DNA of 39,884 bases from the NCBI RefSeq assembly GCF_011170085.1, contig NZ_BLLI01000012.1, positions 1-39,884 of the forward strand. Direction: 5' to 3'. Numbering within the stretch: the first letter of the stretch is position 1; each line of letters begins with the position of its first letter. Of this stretch, positions 25,999-33,753 are shown piece by piece. The notes below the pieces were generated by a model. It was not told where the DNA came from, did no database searches, and saw nothing but the letters and a program-made list of their open reading frames with translations. The DNA is from Pseudolactococcus hodotermopsidis (GTDB lineage Bacteria > Bacillota > Bacilli > Lactobacillales > Streptococcaceae). The position numbers and the translations under genes were made by a program.

Positions 25999-26533
25999 GA
26001 TTTGCCTTTCTATAACACTTGAAATTCTTGATGATTTTGCTATATTCGTTAATTGCTTTGTAGCTCTTTTTTAAGGTATAACCTGATTTCTCTGCGACCT
26101 TGCAAGAGGCAAAATTTTCTGATTCAACTACGATGTCAAGATAGTACAAGCCAAACTCTGTCAAACCAATCTCCGTCAAAGTTCTGACAGCTTCAGTCAT
26201 CAAACCTTGTCCCCAATAAGCCATGTTCAGCGCATAGCCAATTTCCGCTATCCGCTTCTTCTCATCTAGTTTGACAAAAGTAATCGTCCCAATCATTTTC
26301 TGCTCACTTTTGAGTTCAATCGCCCATTTTCCCAAAGGCGCTTTCATAAAAAAATTAGCAATCGCAAACTGAGTGTCAGCGATATTTTTATGCGCTGGAA
26401 AAATGTAAATCAAATTTTCGGGATTGCTAGCATAGGCATACATATCCTCGCTATCTGCCATAGTAAGCGGTCGCAAAAGTAAGCGCTCGGTTTCAATCGT
26501 GGTAAAAATCGCAAGTTTTTCATAGAGGTTCAT
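25991..26533 (-). CDS. GNAT N-acetyltransferase (RimJ/RimL-like)
   Basis: 180 residues from ATG 26533 (MNLYEKLAIF). TERLLLRPLTMADSEDMY is the standard N-terminal strand of the RimJ/RimL group. IGYALNMAYWGQGLMTEAV is the acetyl-CoA pyrophosphate loop. KVAEKSGYTLKKSY is motif B. The target is unknown. The ATG is six bases after TGTTATAAT with no ribosome-binding site, so I reject the longer start at 26629, which lies upstream of that promoter. It overlaps the SpxR-like gene. Confidence 0.85.
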   Translation of the reverse strand: MNLYEKLAIFTTIETERLLLRPLTMADSEDMYAYASNPENLIYIFPAHKNIADTQFAIANFFMKAPLGKWAIELKSEQKMIGTITFVKLDEKKRIAEIGYALNMAYWGQGLMTEAVRTLTEIGLTEFGLYYLDIVVESENFASCKVAEKSGYTLKKSYKAINEYSKIIKNFKCYRKANHE

Positions 26534-26539
26534 GACTGT

Positions 26540-26548
26540 ATTATAACA
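26540..26548 (-). promoter_or_regulatory. leaderless-type promoter of the GNAT gene
   Basis: TGTTATAAT on the minus strand, six bases (ACAGTC), then ATG. No ribosome-binding site is present. Confidence 0.65.
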
Positions 26549-26614
26549 CGTTTGGGGGGAATTTGCATAGGTAAACGTTTCAATTTTTGTTAAATTAAAA
26601 CGATTATTTGAAAG

Positions 26615-26639
26615 ATAAAAAGCAGCCAATTAGGCGCTT
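26615..26639 (-). terminator. terminator after the hicB remnant
   Basis: On the minus strand AGCGCC, loop TAATT, GGCTGCT (one bulged base), then TTTTT. Confidence 0.55.
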
Positions 26640-26641
26640 AA

Positions 26642-26992
26642 CTAAGATTCAGTCAAAATTTTAATTTCTTGCTTTAACGCCTTGGTAAGAACAGATGAGA
26701 AATTTATATCAAGATTTTCAGCTTGCTTTGCCAAGTCAGCGGGAATTGTTGTATTTTTCTTGACCTTTAGAGTGCGCCGTAAGATTAACCTCAACCAGTT
26801 GCACGTAGGCATTAGGATTGTTTTTTTAACCTCTAACAAATCAGATGGCATAGGTGGAACATCAACTAAGACGAGGCCTAGCACTTCCCAAGCATTATGC
26901 ACATCAGGAAAACGCACATCATAGTAAGTTTCAAAACCTTTGTCTGTCATTTTCTCAAATACAGCAGGATAGATAACAATTTTATCACGCAT
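26642..26992 (-). pseudogene. decayed HicB-type antitoxin
   Basis: ATG 26992 has AAGGAG upstream. The 116-residue frame starts like HicB (IVIYPAVFEKMTDKGFETYYDVRFPD) and ends with its ribbon/HTH dimer region (KNTTIPADLAKQAENLDINFSSVLTKAL). The middle is damaged. About 15-20 residues of the HicB fold are missing between DVHNAW and EVLGLVLVD. The stretch after LLEVKK is read in the wrong frame; in the neighbouring frame it gives the expected NPNAYVQLVEVNLTAHSKG before KKNTT. A pair of opposite indels therefore keeps the ORF open. No hicA toxin gene is seen on either side. Confidence 0.75.
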
Positions 26993-27039
26993 ATTTTGAC
27001 ACTCCTTTTTTATTTTCACTAAAAAGCAAAAGAACTGCA

Positions 27040-27240
27040 TTATAAGCCCATTTACTCTCGCAGTGATTTGTAAGTTTTAGGCGGTAAAGTATCTATGATG
27101 AGGAACTTTTGTACGGTTCGCCATTTAATTTTTCAACAAATTCAATGCGTCTTTTAGTTGCAACAGGTATTATCGTCAAAATATGCAAAGTTTTTAAAGC
27201 AGTCATAACCTATGAAATTTCCCCGCTTATCAATCACGCC
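27040..27240 (-). other. region with possible gene fragments
   Basis: No intact gene. On the minus strand, short frames (GVIDKRGNFIGYDCFKNFAY, KRRIEFVEKLNGEPY, TVQKFLIIDTLPPKTYKSL) in different phases suggest a degraded coding sequence upstream of the hicB remnant. I do not recognise it, and it does not look like HicA. Confidence 0.3.
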
Positions 27241-27252
27241 TAACAAATTTTA

Positions 27253-27261
27253 TGTTAAAAT
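27253..27261 (+). promoter_or_regulatory. leaderless-type promoter of yueI
   Basis: TGTTAAAAT, six bases (GGTAAT), then ATG at 27268. No ribosome-binding site. Confidence 0.6.
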
Positions 27262-27267
27262 GGTAAT

Positions 27268-27711
27268 ATGACTAATATCGAAGAGCGACTAGATCGTGCA
27301 GCAAACGGTGAATATCGGCTCAATCCTGATGAACAAAATCTGTATCTCAATACTTTTCGGGAACGTGTTTTACTTGCCGTTACTTTTTCTGATGCGCAAA
27401 ATTTGCGATTAAAATCACAATTTGACAACATTTTAAGTTATTTTGACGGTAAATATGCTAAAATTTTTGTCAAAATTTCTGGCAATTTATCTGATGATTT
27501 GTCGGCATTTTATCTGAAAATGGCGGTTAAACATCAATTTGAGGGACAAATTTTAACTAGCGATAATGCTGATGTTTATGGCATTGTGATTCATACAGAT
27601 ATGGCTGTTACCCTTGATAAAATTGGCTTGACAGATGTTTTTCCTGACATTGTATTGACAGCAGAAACGCCTAAAATTAAGAAAAGTTTCTTTGGTAAAC
27701 TTTTTGGATAA
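27268..27711 (+). CDS. yueI: YueI-family (DUF1694) protein
   Basis: A 147-residue cytoplasmic protein matching the YueI/DUF1694 family, common in Bacilli. The N-terminal region has LNPDEQNLYLNTFRERVLLAVTFSDA, a central alpha/beta domain carries KIFVKISGNLSDDLSAFYLK, and FFGKLFG ends the protein. The family function is unknown. It is one of only three protein-coding genes on the plus strand here and stands alone. Its ATG follows an extended -10 by six bases without a ribosome-binding site. A repeat element with terminator-like stems follows the stop. Confidence 0.8.
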   Translation: MTNIEERLDRAANGEYRLNPDEQNLYLNTFRERVLLAVTFSDAQNLRLKSQFDNILSYFDGKYAKIFVKISGNLSDDLSAFYLKMAVKHQFEGQILTSDNADVYGIVIHTDMAVTLDKIGLTDVFPDIVLTAETPKIKKSFFGKLFG

Positions 27712-27712
27712 A

Positions 27713-27830
27713 AGAAGCTGGGACAAAAGTCGAAATTTAGCTCATTCAGCAAACAGAAAAATCGCACAAAATTCGTTCATAAAACGTTGATTTCATGCGA
27801 TTTTTCTATTATTTTGACTTTTCCCATCCT
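27713..27830. repeat. nested inverted-repeat element (MITE/RUP-like)
   Basis: The outer arms are GGGACAAAAGTC (27720-27731) and GACTTTTCCCA (27816-27826). The inner arms, AGAAAAATCGCA (27755-27766) and TGCGATTTTTCT (27796-27807), are a perfect 12-bp match. Intergenic elements starting AAGCTGGGACAAAAGTC are familiar as dispersed repeats in streptococci and enterococci. The element also provides a terminator for yueI and perhaps for the convergent ogt. Confidence 0.65.
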
Positions 27831-27895
27831 CGTTTTGGATTAACCTAAAAATTGCGATTATCTGTAAATAGCTGCAAAATTAGATGCATTCATTT

Positions 27896-28417
27896 TCAAG
27901 GCACAAACAGTTCACTCATCTCCACACCTTCAAATTCAAGCAATCTCCGTTTAACATCAATACCACCAGCATAACCTGTCAAACTCCCGTTGCTCCCAAC
28001 AACACGATGACAAGGAATCATTAGCGAAATCGGATTATGCCCAACTGCGCCACCAACTGCTTGACTAGACATTTTTTCCTTGCCCATTTCCATGGCTAAT
28101 TTCTGAGCAATTTCGCCGTAAGTGATGAGTTTGCCATAGGGAATATCACATAAAATCTGCCAAACTCGCTGACGAAAATCGCTACCGATGGGCGCTAAAG
28201 GTAAGTCTGCAATTGTTGGCTTTTTACCACAGAAATAACTATCTAACCATTTTTTAGCTAGGTCAAATACAGGCAGATTAGCATTTTCTACCCATTTATC
28301 AGAAATGCGACCACCAAAATATTTCTGATTTGCCAACCATAAACCATTCAGATTCTTCCCGTCACTTACAAGCGTTATTTTACCAATTTCTGAGAGATAA
28401 GTTGTCATGTTATACAT
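27896..28417 (-). CDS. ogt: methylated-DNA-[protein]-cysteine S-methyltransferase
   Basis: 173 residues from ATG 28417 (AAGGA nine bases upstream). It removes O6-methylguanine lesions by transferring the methyl group to its own Cys. The active site PCHRVVGSNGSLTGYAGG (about 138-155) is intact and preceded by the HTH region (YGKLITYGEIAQKLAMEMG). A short ORF with a better ribosome-binding site sits directly upstream and ends at the ogt start, suggesting coupled translation. Confidence 0.93.
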   Translation of the reverse strand: MYNMTTYLSEIGKITLVSDGKNLNGLWLANQKYFGGRISDKWVENANLPVFDLAKKWLDSYFCGKKPTIADLPLAPIGSDFRQRVWQILCDIPYGKLITYGEIAQKLAMEMGKEKMSSQAVGGAVGHNPISLMIPCHRVVGSNGSLTGYAGGIDVKRRLLEFEGVEMSELFVP

Positions 28418-28419
28418 AT

Positions 28420-28479
28420 TCAAAGTTCCTTATCATTTTCTGCAAATAATGCCAATTTGCTTTGGCTAATGTCGGTCAT
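28420..28479 (-). CDS. 19-residue leader ORF upstream of ogt
   Basis: ATG 28479 (with GGAGG seven bases upstream) encodes MTDISQSKLALFAENDKEL and stops at TGA (TGAATATG), three bases before the ogt ATG. The ogt ribosome-binding site lies in its last codons. This fits a translational-coupling leader peptide; I do not recognise the peptide. Confidence 0.5.
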   Translation of the reverse strand: MTDISQSKLALFAENDKEL

Positions 28480-28521
28480 TCCAATACCTCCATTTTAAAC
28501 TCACGATAAGTTCTTAAACAC

Positions 28522-28550
28522 ATCTTATCAGTTATTGAAAAATATTGCAA
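28522..28550 (-). promoter_or_regulatory. promoter of the leader ORF and ogt
   Basis: TTGCAA (28545-28550), a 17-base spacer and TAAGAT (28522-28527) on the minus strand. A GATAAG/CTTATC inverted repeat straddles the -10 and start point. Confidence 0.6.
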
Positions 28551-28585
28551 AGATTTGTACGACACGCATTACAAGTATAAAAAAC

Positions 28586-28662
28586 AAAAAAGGCACATAC
28601 CCACCCTACTTAGGGCTGCTTGCTTCCGCATCTGACCCACTTCATAGACTGACTATTGCCTC
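28586..28662 (-). ncRNA. ffs: signal recognition particle RNA (small bacterial type)
   Basis: The conserved domain IV is plain on the minus strand: GGTCAGATGCGGAAGCAAGC followed by AGCCC. The ends GGCA and TGTGCC can pair, and a T run follows. It forms the Ffh-binding RNA of SRP for co-translational membrane targeting. The expected 5' end (G at 28662) is exactly six bases after TATAAT. It lies just downstream of tadA, as in other Streptococcaceae. Confidence 0.93.
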
Positions 28663-28668
28663 ATTACT

Positions 28669-28677
28669 ATTATATCA
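28669..28677 (-). promoter_or_regulatory. promoter of the SRP RNA
   Basis: TGATATAAT on the minus strand. The TGA of this extended -10 is the stop codon of tadA. Confidence 0.75.
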
Positions 28678-29154
28678 CACTTTTGCCTTTTTGCGACGAT
28701 TTTTGAAAAAATTTTGCATCATTTCGGCACATTCTTTTTCTAAAATGCCAGATTCGACTTGTAAACGATGATTTAAGCGCTCATCTTCGAGAATTTGGTA
28801 CAAACTTACCGCACCACCAAATTTAGGATTGGTTGCACCAAAATAGACTTGCGGCAGTCGTGCCAAGGAAATCGCACCCGAACACATAACACAAGGCTCA
28901 ATCGTTACAAACAGCGCACAGTCAAGCAAACGCCAGTTGCCGACGACCTCATTTGCCAAATCAATGGCACAAATTTCTGCATGGTGGGTCGCTTTTTGAT
29001 GCCATTCACGCGCATTAAACGAGCGGGCGATAATCTCACCATTCTTGACAATGACTGCGCCAATTGGCACTTCATCGTTATCTGCTGCCTTTTTGGCCTC
29101 ACGTAATGCCTCGCGCATAAAATTATCTTTTTCTTTTTCGGTAAATGTTATCAA
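28675..29154 (-). CDS. tadA: tRNA adenosine(34) deaminase
   Basis: 159 residues. It converts A34 to inosine in tRNA-Arg(ACG). The deaminase zinc site is complete: HAEICAID (about 58-65, His and Glu) and PCVMCSGA (about 88-95, two Cys). The frame starts at TTG 29154, overlapping the stop of the MBL gene by four bases. That start gives the family N-terminus (FTEKEKDNFMREALREA), whereas the first ATG would lose it. Confidence 0.92.
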   Translation of the reverse strand: MITFTEKEKDNFMREALREAKKAADNDEVPIGAVIVKNGEIIARSFNAREWHQKATHHAEICAIDLANEVVGNWRLLDCALFVTIEPCVMCSGAISLARLPQVYFGATNPKFGGAVSLYQILEDERLNHRLQVESGILEKECAEMMQNFFKNRRKKAKV

Positions 29155-29909
29155 AATGTCTTAAAATCCCATGATTTATGCGGTTCAGCAAGTTCAGTTG
29201 ACACACCTTGCGCCGCATTTTCAGCTTCTTTGCGTAACTGTTCCAAATCGCCAAACTGTGGCAAATGTGTCAGAACTAATTTTTTCACACCTGCTTGACA
29301 TGCCGCTTGCCCCGCCTCAACACTTGACAAATGGTTAGGCATGTTTGATTTATCAGCAAAAAAGTAAACATCCGCTAACAGCATATCAACCCCATTTGCA
29401 AAGTCAATCAAACCGTCAAACCATCCTGTATCGCCAGTAAAGACAAGCGTTTGACCAGTTTTTCGCTCAATAATCCGCATCGCATAACATAGAATCGGGT
29501 GAACCGTCTCTTTGAAAGTTATATCGAAAGGTCCAACTTTCTGCACGCCATGAACATCATAAGCAATGCCTTTGGAAACGCCATCAAGCGTGAGATTTTT
29601 GAAAGCCTGCGCATCTTTATCATGACCGTAAATTTTGAGAATGGCGCTATCCCAATCGGGGTCGGTCTTAGGCCAAAGCTGACGATACTGGCGCAAAACA
29701 CCAAGATCAGCGATGTGATCCTCGTGGTAATGACTGACAATCGCGGCATCCAAACACAAAGGCGAGATTTCATGCTCAAGCTCAGTTACCGCACGACTCC
29801 CCGCATCAATCAAAAGGTTAAAACCGCTATCACTTGTCAGCAAATACGATGTCGTTCCCGCATCTTTGTAAGGATAGCCACCCCAAACACCCAAAGCTGT
29901 TAATTTCAT
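29151..29909 (-). CDS. metallo-beta-lactamase-fold hydrolase
   Basis: A 252-residue MBL-fold protein with the metal-binding HYHEDHIADLG motif (about 60-70), a downstream DTGW motif and LTHLPQFG near the C-terminus. It resembles YhfI-type cytoplasmic hydrolases of Firmicutes. The substrate is unknown, with phosphodiesters possible. It starts at ATG with AAAGGA 11 bases upstream and precedes tadA with overlap, so they share a transcript. Confidence 0.85.
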   Translation of the reverse strand: MKLTALGVWGGYPYKDAGTTSYLLTSDSGFNLLIDAGSRAVTELEHEISPLCLDAAIVSHYHEDHIADLGVLRQYRQLWPKTDPDWDSAILKIYGHDKDAQAFKNLTLDGVSKGIAYDVHGVQKVGPFDITFKETVHPILCYAMRIIERKTGQTLVFTGDTGWFDGLIDFANGVDMLLADVYFFADKSNMPNHLSSVEAGQAACQAGVKKLVLTHLPQFGDLEQLRKEAENAAQGVSTELAEPHKSWDFKTF

Positions 29910-29949
29910 CTGATTTTTTATCCTTTCGTTTTAAAAACTTGGTAATTCT

Positions 29950-29958
29950 ATTTTACCA
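29950..29958 (-). promoter_or_regulatory. extended -10 promoter of the MBL-tadA operon
   Basis: TGGTAAAAT on the minus strand, about 40 bases before the MBL start codon. It is back to back with the small RNA promoter on the other strand. Confidence 0.5.
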
Positions 29959-29964
29959 TAATTT

Positions 29965-29997
29965 TTTAAGGTTAATTTAAGGTAAGTGCCGTATAAT
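29965..29997 (+). promoter_or_regulatory. CiaR-type direct repeat and -10 of a small RNA
   Basis: TTTAAG (29965-29970), five bases, TTTAAG (29976-29981), ten bases, TATAAT (29992-29997). This matches the published CiaR site NTTAAG-N5-WTTAAG and its fixed distance to the -10 in streptococcal csRNA promoters. No normal -35 is present, as expected for an activator-dependent promoter. Confidence 0.75.
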
Positions 29998-30003
29998 AAA
30001 TTT

Positions 30004-30074
30004 ATTCCTAAAAAAACTTTTTCATTCTTACTCCGAAAACCGTCGCTCAGACAAAAACAGAGCGGTGTTTTTTT
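30004..30074 (+). ncRNA. probable CiaR-dependent small RNA (csRNA-like)
   Basis: The predicted transcript is about 70 nt. It starts six bases after the -10 and ends in an intrinsic terminator (CGCTC at 30044-30048 with GAGCG at 30060-30064, then GTGTTTTTTT). In its single-stranded middle lies TCATTCTTACTCC (30022-30034), whose complement is GGAGTAAGAATGA, a ribosome-binding site, spacer and ATG. Streptococcal csRNAs carry just such a segment and repress translation of targets such as comC. No ORF is present. The function is inferred from architecture. Confidence 0.7.
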
Positions 30075-30177
30075 ATTTCCAACAAGTAAAACCTGCTATT
30101 TTTTAATTTTAAACTAATTTAAAATTCACAGAAAATATACGATTCACATTTTTAGGAAGCGTTTTATCGTTTTTTTA

Positions 30178-32562
30178 TTATTTTTTAAAAAATCGCTGCG
30201 CAATCTCAACGCTTGCCATGGCATCTTTGGCGTAATAATCCGCATCAACAAACTCACGATAGTCTTCATTTAGGACAGCACCGCCAACCATAAATGTCGT
30301 GTCTGGCGCAGCTGCCTTGACTGCCGCAATCGTTTTCTTCATATTTTGAACAGTCGTTGTCATCAAAGCCGACAAGCCAACAAGTTTGATGTCTTGCGCA
30401 ATAACCGTGGCAACAACAGTCTCAATCGACACATCTTTTCCAAGGTCCACAACATCATAACCATAATTTTCCAAAATCATCTTAACAATATTTTTACCAA
30501 TATCATGAATGTCCCCCTCAACAGTGGCAAGCAAAATTTTTCCGAGATTTTCAGACTGCTGACCCGATTGGGCGAGTTTGTCTTTCAAAACTTCTTGCGC
30601 ATTTTTGGTCGCCTCTGCTGATTGCATGAGTTGTGGCAAAAATAAGTCACCGTTTTCAAATTTAGCGCCGACAACATCAAGTGCTGGGATAAAATAGGTG
30701 TTGACGATGTCAAGTGGTGTCATTGTTTCAAGTAATTTCCTCGTCTCAGTAGCAGTCAATTCCTTGCGACCTTTGATAATCATGTCTTTCAAATCTAAGT
30801 TTTCAGCTGTTTTGACTGGTGCTGCACCATTGGCGCCAGCCGCAGACACTGCGATATTAGCCCCTTGCTCTTTGTCAATGAAATCCGCAGAATTGGCATC
30901 TTGTCCTGTAAAAACACGAATTGAACGCACAACGCTCATCATATAATCTGACAGCGGATTCATAATTGGCGCATCAAGCCCTGCACCAAAAGCCTGTGCC
31001 AAAAATGTGCCGTTTAAAAGCGCACGATTTGGCAAACCAAAAGAAATATTTGACAAGCCAACGACCGTCTTACAGCCTAGACGCTCCTTGACAAGCCGAA
31101 TCGTGTCAAGCGTGACAGGCACTTGGTCTTGCTGAGCAGAGGCCGTCAAAACAAGCGGATCAATCATCACACGGTCGGGCGTAATGCCATACTTACCAGC
31201 CTCATGTACGATTTTCTCCGCAACTTGATAGCGTTTCTCAGCCGTTTCGGGAATGCCATCATTATCAAGACACAGCCCCAAAACCACGCCACCATATTTG
31301 GCGACAATCGGAAAAATTTTGTCCATACTAGACTGCTTGCCATTGACCGAATTAATCAGCGGAACGCCGTTATAATGCCGCGCACCAGCCTCAAGCGCCG
31401 CAATTTCTGACGAATCAATCTGCAAAGGCAAATCAAGTAAGGACTGGAGTTCTGTAACCGTTTTGATCATCATCTGCGCCTCATCAATCTCGGGCAGACC
31501 AACGTTGACATCCAAAATATCTGCACCCGCATCACGTTGCGCAACCGCCTCTTTGATAATATAACTAACATCATCTTTACGAAGCGCCTCCTTAAGACGA
31601 GGTTTCCCAGTCGGATTAATCCGCTCGCCAATCAAGGTCAGACCGTTGCCAATTTCAACCGTTTTCAAACCAGATGTGACAAAAGTCCCCGATTTCGTCT
31701 GAGGCACAACTTTTTCAGTTTTGTTGATAATGGTGCGCAGTTGTCTGATAAACTCTGGTGTCGTCCCACAGCAACCACCCACTACCGAAACACCTTTATC
31801 TAGGAGTTTTTGTGTGTAGTCGGCATAAGTTTCAGGCGAAATTTTATAAACTGTCTCGCCATGCTCCATTTGAGGCAAGCCAGCATTTGCCTGTACCATG
31901 ACAGGCACTTGAGCGTAGTCCAAAATCGTTGCTACAATTGGTGCTAGTTCCTTTGGTCCAAGTGAACAATTAACCCCCAGCACATCAACGCCAAGATTCT
32001 GCAAAGTTAGCGTTGCAGTCTGGGGATCAGTGCCGACAAATGTTCGCCCGTCCTCTTGATAGGTCATGGTCACAAAAACAGGCAAATTCGTCTTTTCCTT
32101 GACCGCAAGAATGGCGATTTTCGTTTCTAACAAATCAGCCAAGGTTTCGATAATGACCAAATCTGCCCCTGCATTTTCAGCAAGAATCGCTTGTCTTGCA
32201 AACATATCATAGGCAGCTTCAAATGACAAAGTCCCCATTGGTTGCAATAACTGCCCCGTTGGTCCCATATCATAGGCAACATATTTCGGATTCGCTTTTT
32301 TAGCGAGTTTGACTGCCGTTGTGATAACTTCTGCCAATTCCTCAGCGGTCATTTTAGTCGTGTTAGCTTGAAAAGTATTAGTTGTGATAACATCCGCTCC
32401 CGCTGCAACATAATCAGCATGAATCGCCGCAACTATTTCTGGGTGCGAGAGATTAAAATGCTCTGGAATCCCACCAATCGGCAGTCCACGATTCTGCAAC
32501 TGCGTCCCCATTGCCCCATCAAAAAGCAAAATTCTATCTTTTAAATCGTCTAAAATCGTCAT
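30178..32562 (-). CDS. metH: cobalamin-dependent methionine synthase, short form
   Basis: 794 residues in three modules. The homocysteine-binding barrel spans about 1-290 (DGAMGTQLQ, zinc Cys in VNCSLGP and the GGCCGTTPEF pair). The pterin (methyl-folate) barrel spans about 310-580 (LIGERINPTGKP, ADILDVNVGLP). The B12 cap and Rossmann domain spans about 600-794, with EGDIHDIGKNI (around 685) supplying the cobalt-ligating His. The C-terminal S-adenosylmethionine reactivation domain of long MetH is absent; a separate gene in this operon supplies it. MetH makes methionine from homocysteine using methyl-folate. Confidence 0.93.
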   Translation of the reverse strand: MTILDDLKDRILLFDGAMGTQLQNRGLPIGGIPEHFNLSHPEIVAAIHADYVAAGADVITTNTFQANTTKMTAEELAEVITTAVKLAKKANPKYVAYDMGPTGQLLQPMGTLSFEAAYDMFARQAILAENAGADLVIIETLADLLETKIAILAVKEKTNLPVFVTMTYQEDGRTFVGTDPQTATLTLQNLGVDVLGVNCSLGPKELAPIVATILDYAQVPVMVQANAGLPQMEHGETVYKISPETYADYTQKLLDKGVSVVGGCCGTTPEFIRQLRTIINKTEKVVPQTKSGTFVTSGLKTVEIGNGLTLIGERINPTGKPRLKEALRKDDVSYIIKEAVAQRDAGADILDVNVGLPEIDEAQMMIKTVTELQSLLDLPLQIDSSEIAALEAGARHYNGVPLINSVNGKQSSMDKIFPIVAKYGGVVLGLCLDNDGIPETAEKRYQVAEKIVHEAGKYGITPDRVMIDPLVLTASAQQDQVPVTLDTIRLVKERLGCKTVVGLSNISFGLPNRALLNGTFLAQAFGAGLDAPIMNPLSDYMMSVVRSIRVFTGQDANSADFIDKEQGANIAVSAAGANGAAPVKTAENLDLKDMIIKGRKELTATETRKLLETMTPLDIVNTYFIPALDVVGAKFENGDLFLPQLMQSAEATKNAQEVLKDKLAQSGQQSENLGKILLATVEGDIHDIGKNIVKMILENYGYDVVDLGKDVSIETVVATVIAQDIKLVGLSALMTTTVQNMKKTIAAVKAAAPDTTFMVGGAVLNEDYREFVDADYYAKDAMASVEIAQRFFKK

Positions 32563-32567
32563 TTTAT

Positions 32568-33053
32568 TTACCTCTTTATATATACTTGTTTATTTTTGAA
32601 AATGGTCACTAACACTGGAAAAAAGAGCGCCGTTGACACGGCATGCGCAAGGTCAAAAGTCAGACCACTGAGCCAAAAAGGTAGAAAGCTAGCGCCAAAT
32701 AGGCGAGCTGAGAAAATAGAAATCACAAATCCATACAACATGGTCAAACAAAAAATGATAATCGTTCTATAAATTAAATTTCTAACCCCTTTGAACAGCC
32801 CAAAACCAATTGTCAAAATCACTGCATAACTCAAAATCTGTCCAATAATAATTGGCGAAAAGCCCATCAAAAAACCTGTCACAAGCATCGTTAGCGAACT
32901 GACAAATAAGCCGTCAACTAAGCCAAAAGTTAGCATGATCACAAAAAATAAGGCTGTAATTGGCTTGATATTAGGTAAACTACCAAAAGCAAGTCGCAAC
33001 ACACAGGAAAGGGCTGTCAATAGCGCAAGTTTCGTTAATTTTCTTATCGTCAT
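32568..33053 (-). CDS. ECF transporter S component, probably for cobalamin
   Basis: A 161-residue protein with six hydrophobic segments and the S-component look (short basic N-terminus, LRLAFGSLPNIKPITALFF helix). It lies between the MetH reactivation gene and metH. Its start overlaps the upstream stop by four bases, and metH follows after five bases. It probably captures vitamin B12 or a precursor, working with a shared ECF module (EcfA/A'/T) encoded elsewhere, like CbrT of Lactobacillus. The substrate is inferred from context. Confidence 0.75.
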   Translation of the reverse strand: MTIRKLTKLALLTALSCVLRLAFGSLPNIKPITALFFVIMLTFGLVDGLFVSSLTMLVTGFLMGFSPIIIGQILSYAVILTIGFGLFKGVRNLIYRTIIIFCLTMLYGFVISIFSARLFGASFLPFWLSGLTFDLAHAVSTALFFPVLVTIFKNKQVYIKR

Positions 33054-33727
33054 TTTTCAATATTAAACCCAGCAGCCGCAACTAATTCAGAGGTCAGGTA
33101 TTCAGGTGCTTTGCGCCGCGGACGAGCCAACTTTTCATCATCAAACAAGCCAATAATTGCTGTCACTGATTTTCTTGGCACCATCAGATTCGTTTCGGTC
33201 AATGTCAAACCAAGTTGCTTGTCAGCTGCCAAAGTTTTCAAAAATTGCGGCTGAATATCAAGCGACAAATCGCCATATCCTGGCGAAAAACGGCGATTCA
33301 GCGTATAGTTTGAAAATTTTGTGTTCATATCAACTTCAGCTAAATCACAAACTTTTTCAATATAATCAACACAAGCCGAATCTAAAATGAACGCTTTAGT
33401 CATCTCAGACAATTCATAAAGTCTGATTTGTCGTTCAATTTCAATGCCCAAAGTTGCCGCTAAAAGCACAACTTTTTTCGCATTTTTCAACTGATTAAAA
33501 ATAGTTTTCGACTGTAAAACCAAGTCTGTATGGGTCACATGAACCGCAAAATTTTCCGCATCCAATGTAAAATCATAGGCTTGATAAAAATAACGCGCAT
33601 TCGATATTTCCTGTACTTCAAGCATCAAGTCATCAACCAAACTCGACAGATCATCTGTCAGCTCTTGCTTACGTTTATAACCCAGATAGCGCAAAACTTC
33701 ACTTTTTTCCAAAGGTAGATACTGCAT
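33050..33727 (-). CDS. MetH reactivation-domain protein
   Basis: 225 residues resembling the stand-alone vitamin B12-dependent methionine synthase activation domain. The key region is YTLNRRFSPGYGDLSLDIQPQ (about 142-162), where long MetH has the RxxPGYxxxP motif that binds S-adenosylmethionine. It would reductively methylate inactive cob(II)alamin in the short MetH. First gene of the operon; ATG 33727 with GGAGG four bases upstream. No cobalamin riboswitch or T-box fits in the short leader of about 25 nt. Confidence 0.88.
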   Translation of the reverse strand: MQYLPLEKSEVLRYLGYKRKQELTDDLSSLVDDLMLEVQEISNARYFYQAYDFTLDAENFAVHVTHTDLVLQSKTIFNQLKNAKKVVLLAATLGIEIERQIRLYELSEMTKAFILDSACVDYIEKVCDLAEVDMNTKFSNYTLNRRFSPGYGDLSLDIQPQFLKTLAADKQLGLTLTETNLMVPRKSVTAIIGLFDDEKLARPRRKAPEYLTSELVAAAGFNIEK

Positions 33728-33753
33728 ACTGCCTCCAATTTATACTTGTCTCA

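Noticed and set aside
28440-28460. CodY-like sequence upstream of ogt (CATTTTCTGCAAATA)
   Set aside because: 12 of 15 matches, but it lies inside the leader ORF and away from the promoter. AT-rich DNA gives such matches by chance.
30080-30177. Terminator for metH in the AT-rich stretch after its stop
   Set aside because: Only an A/T stem (TTTTAAACTAATTTAAAA) is present, too weak to call.
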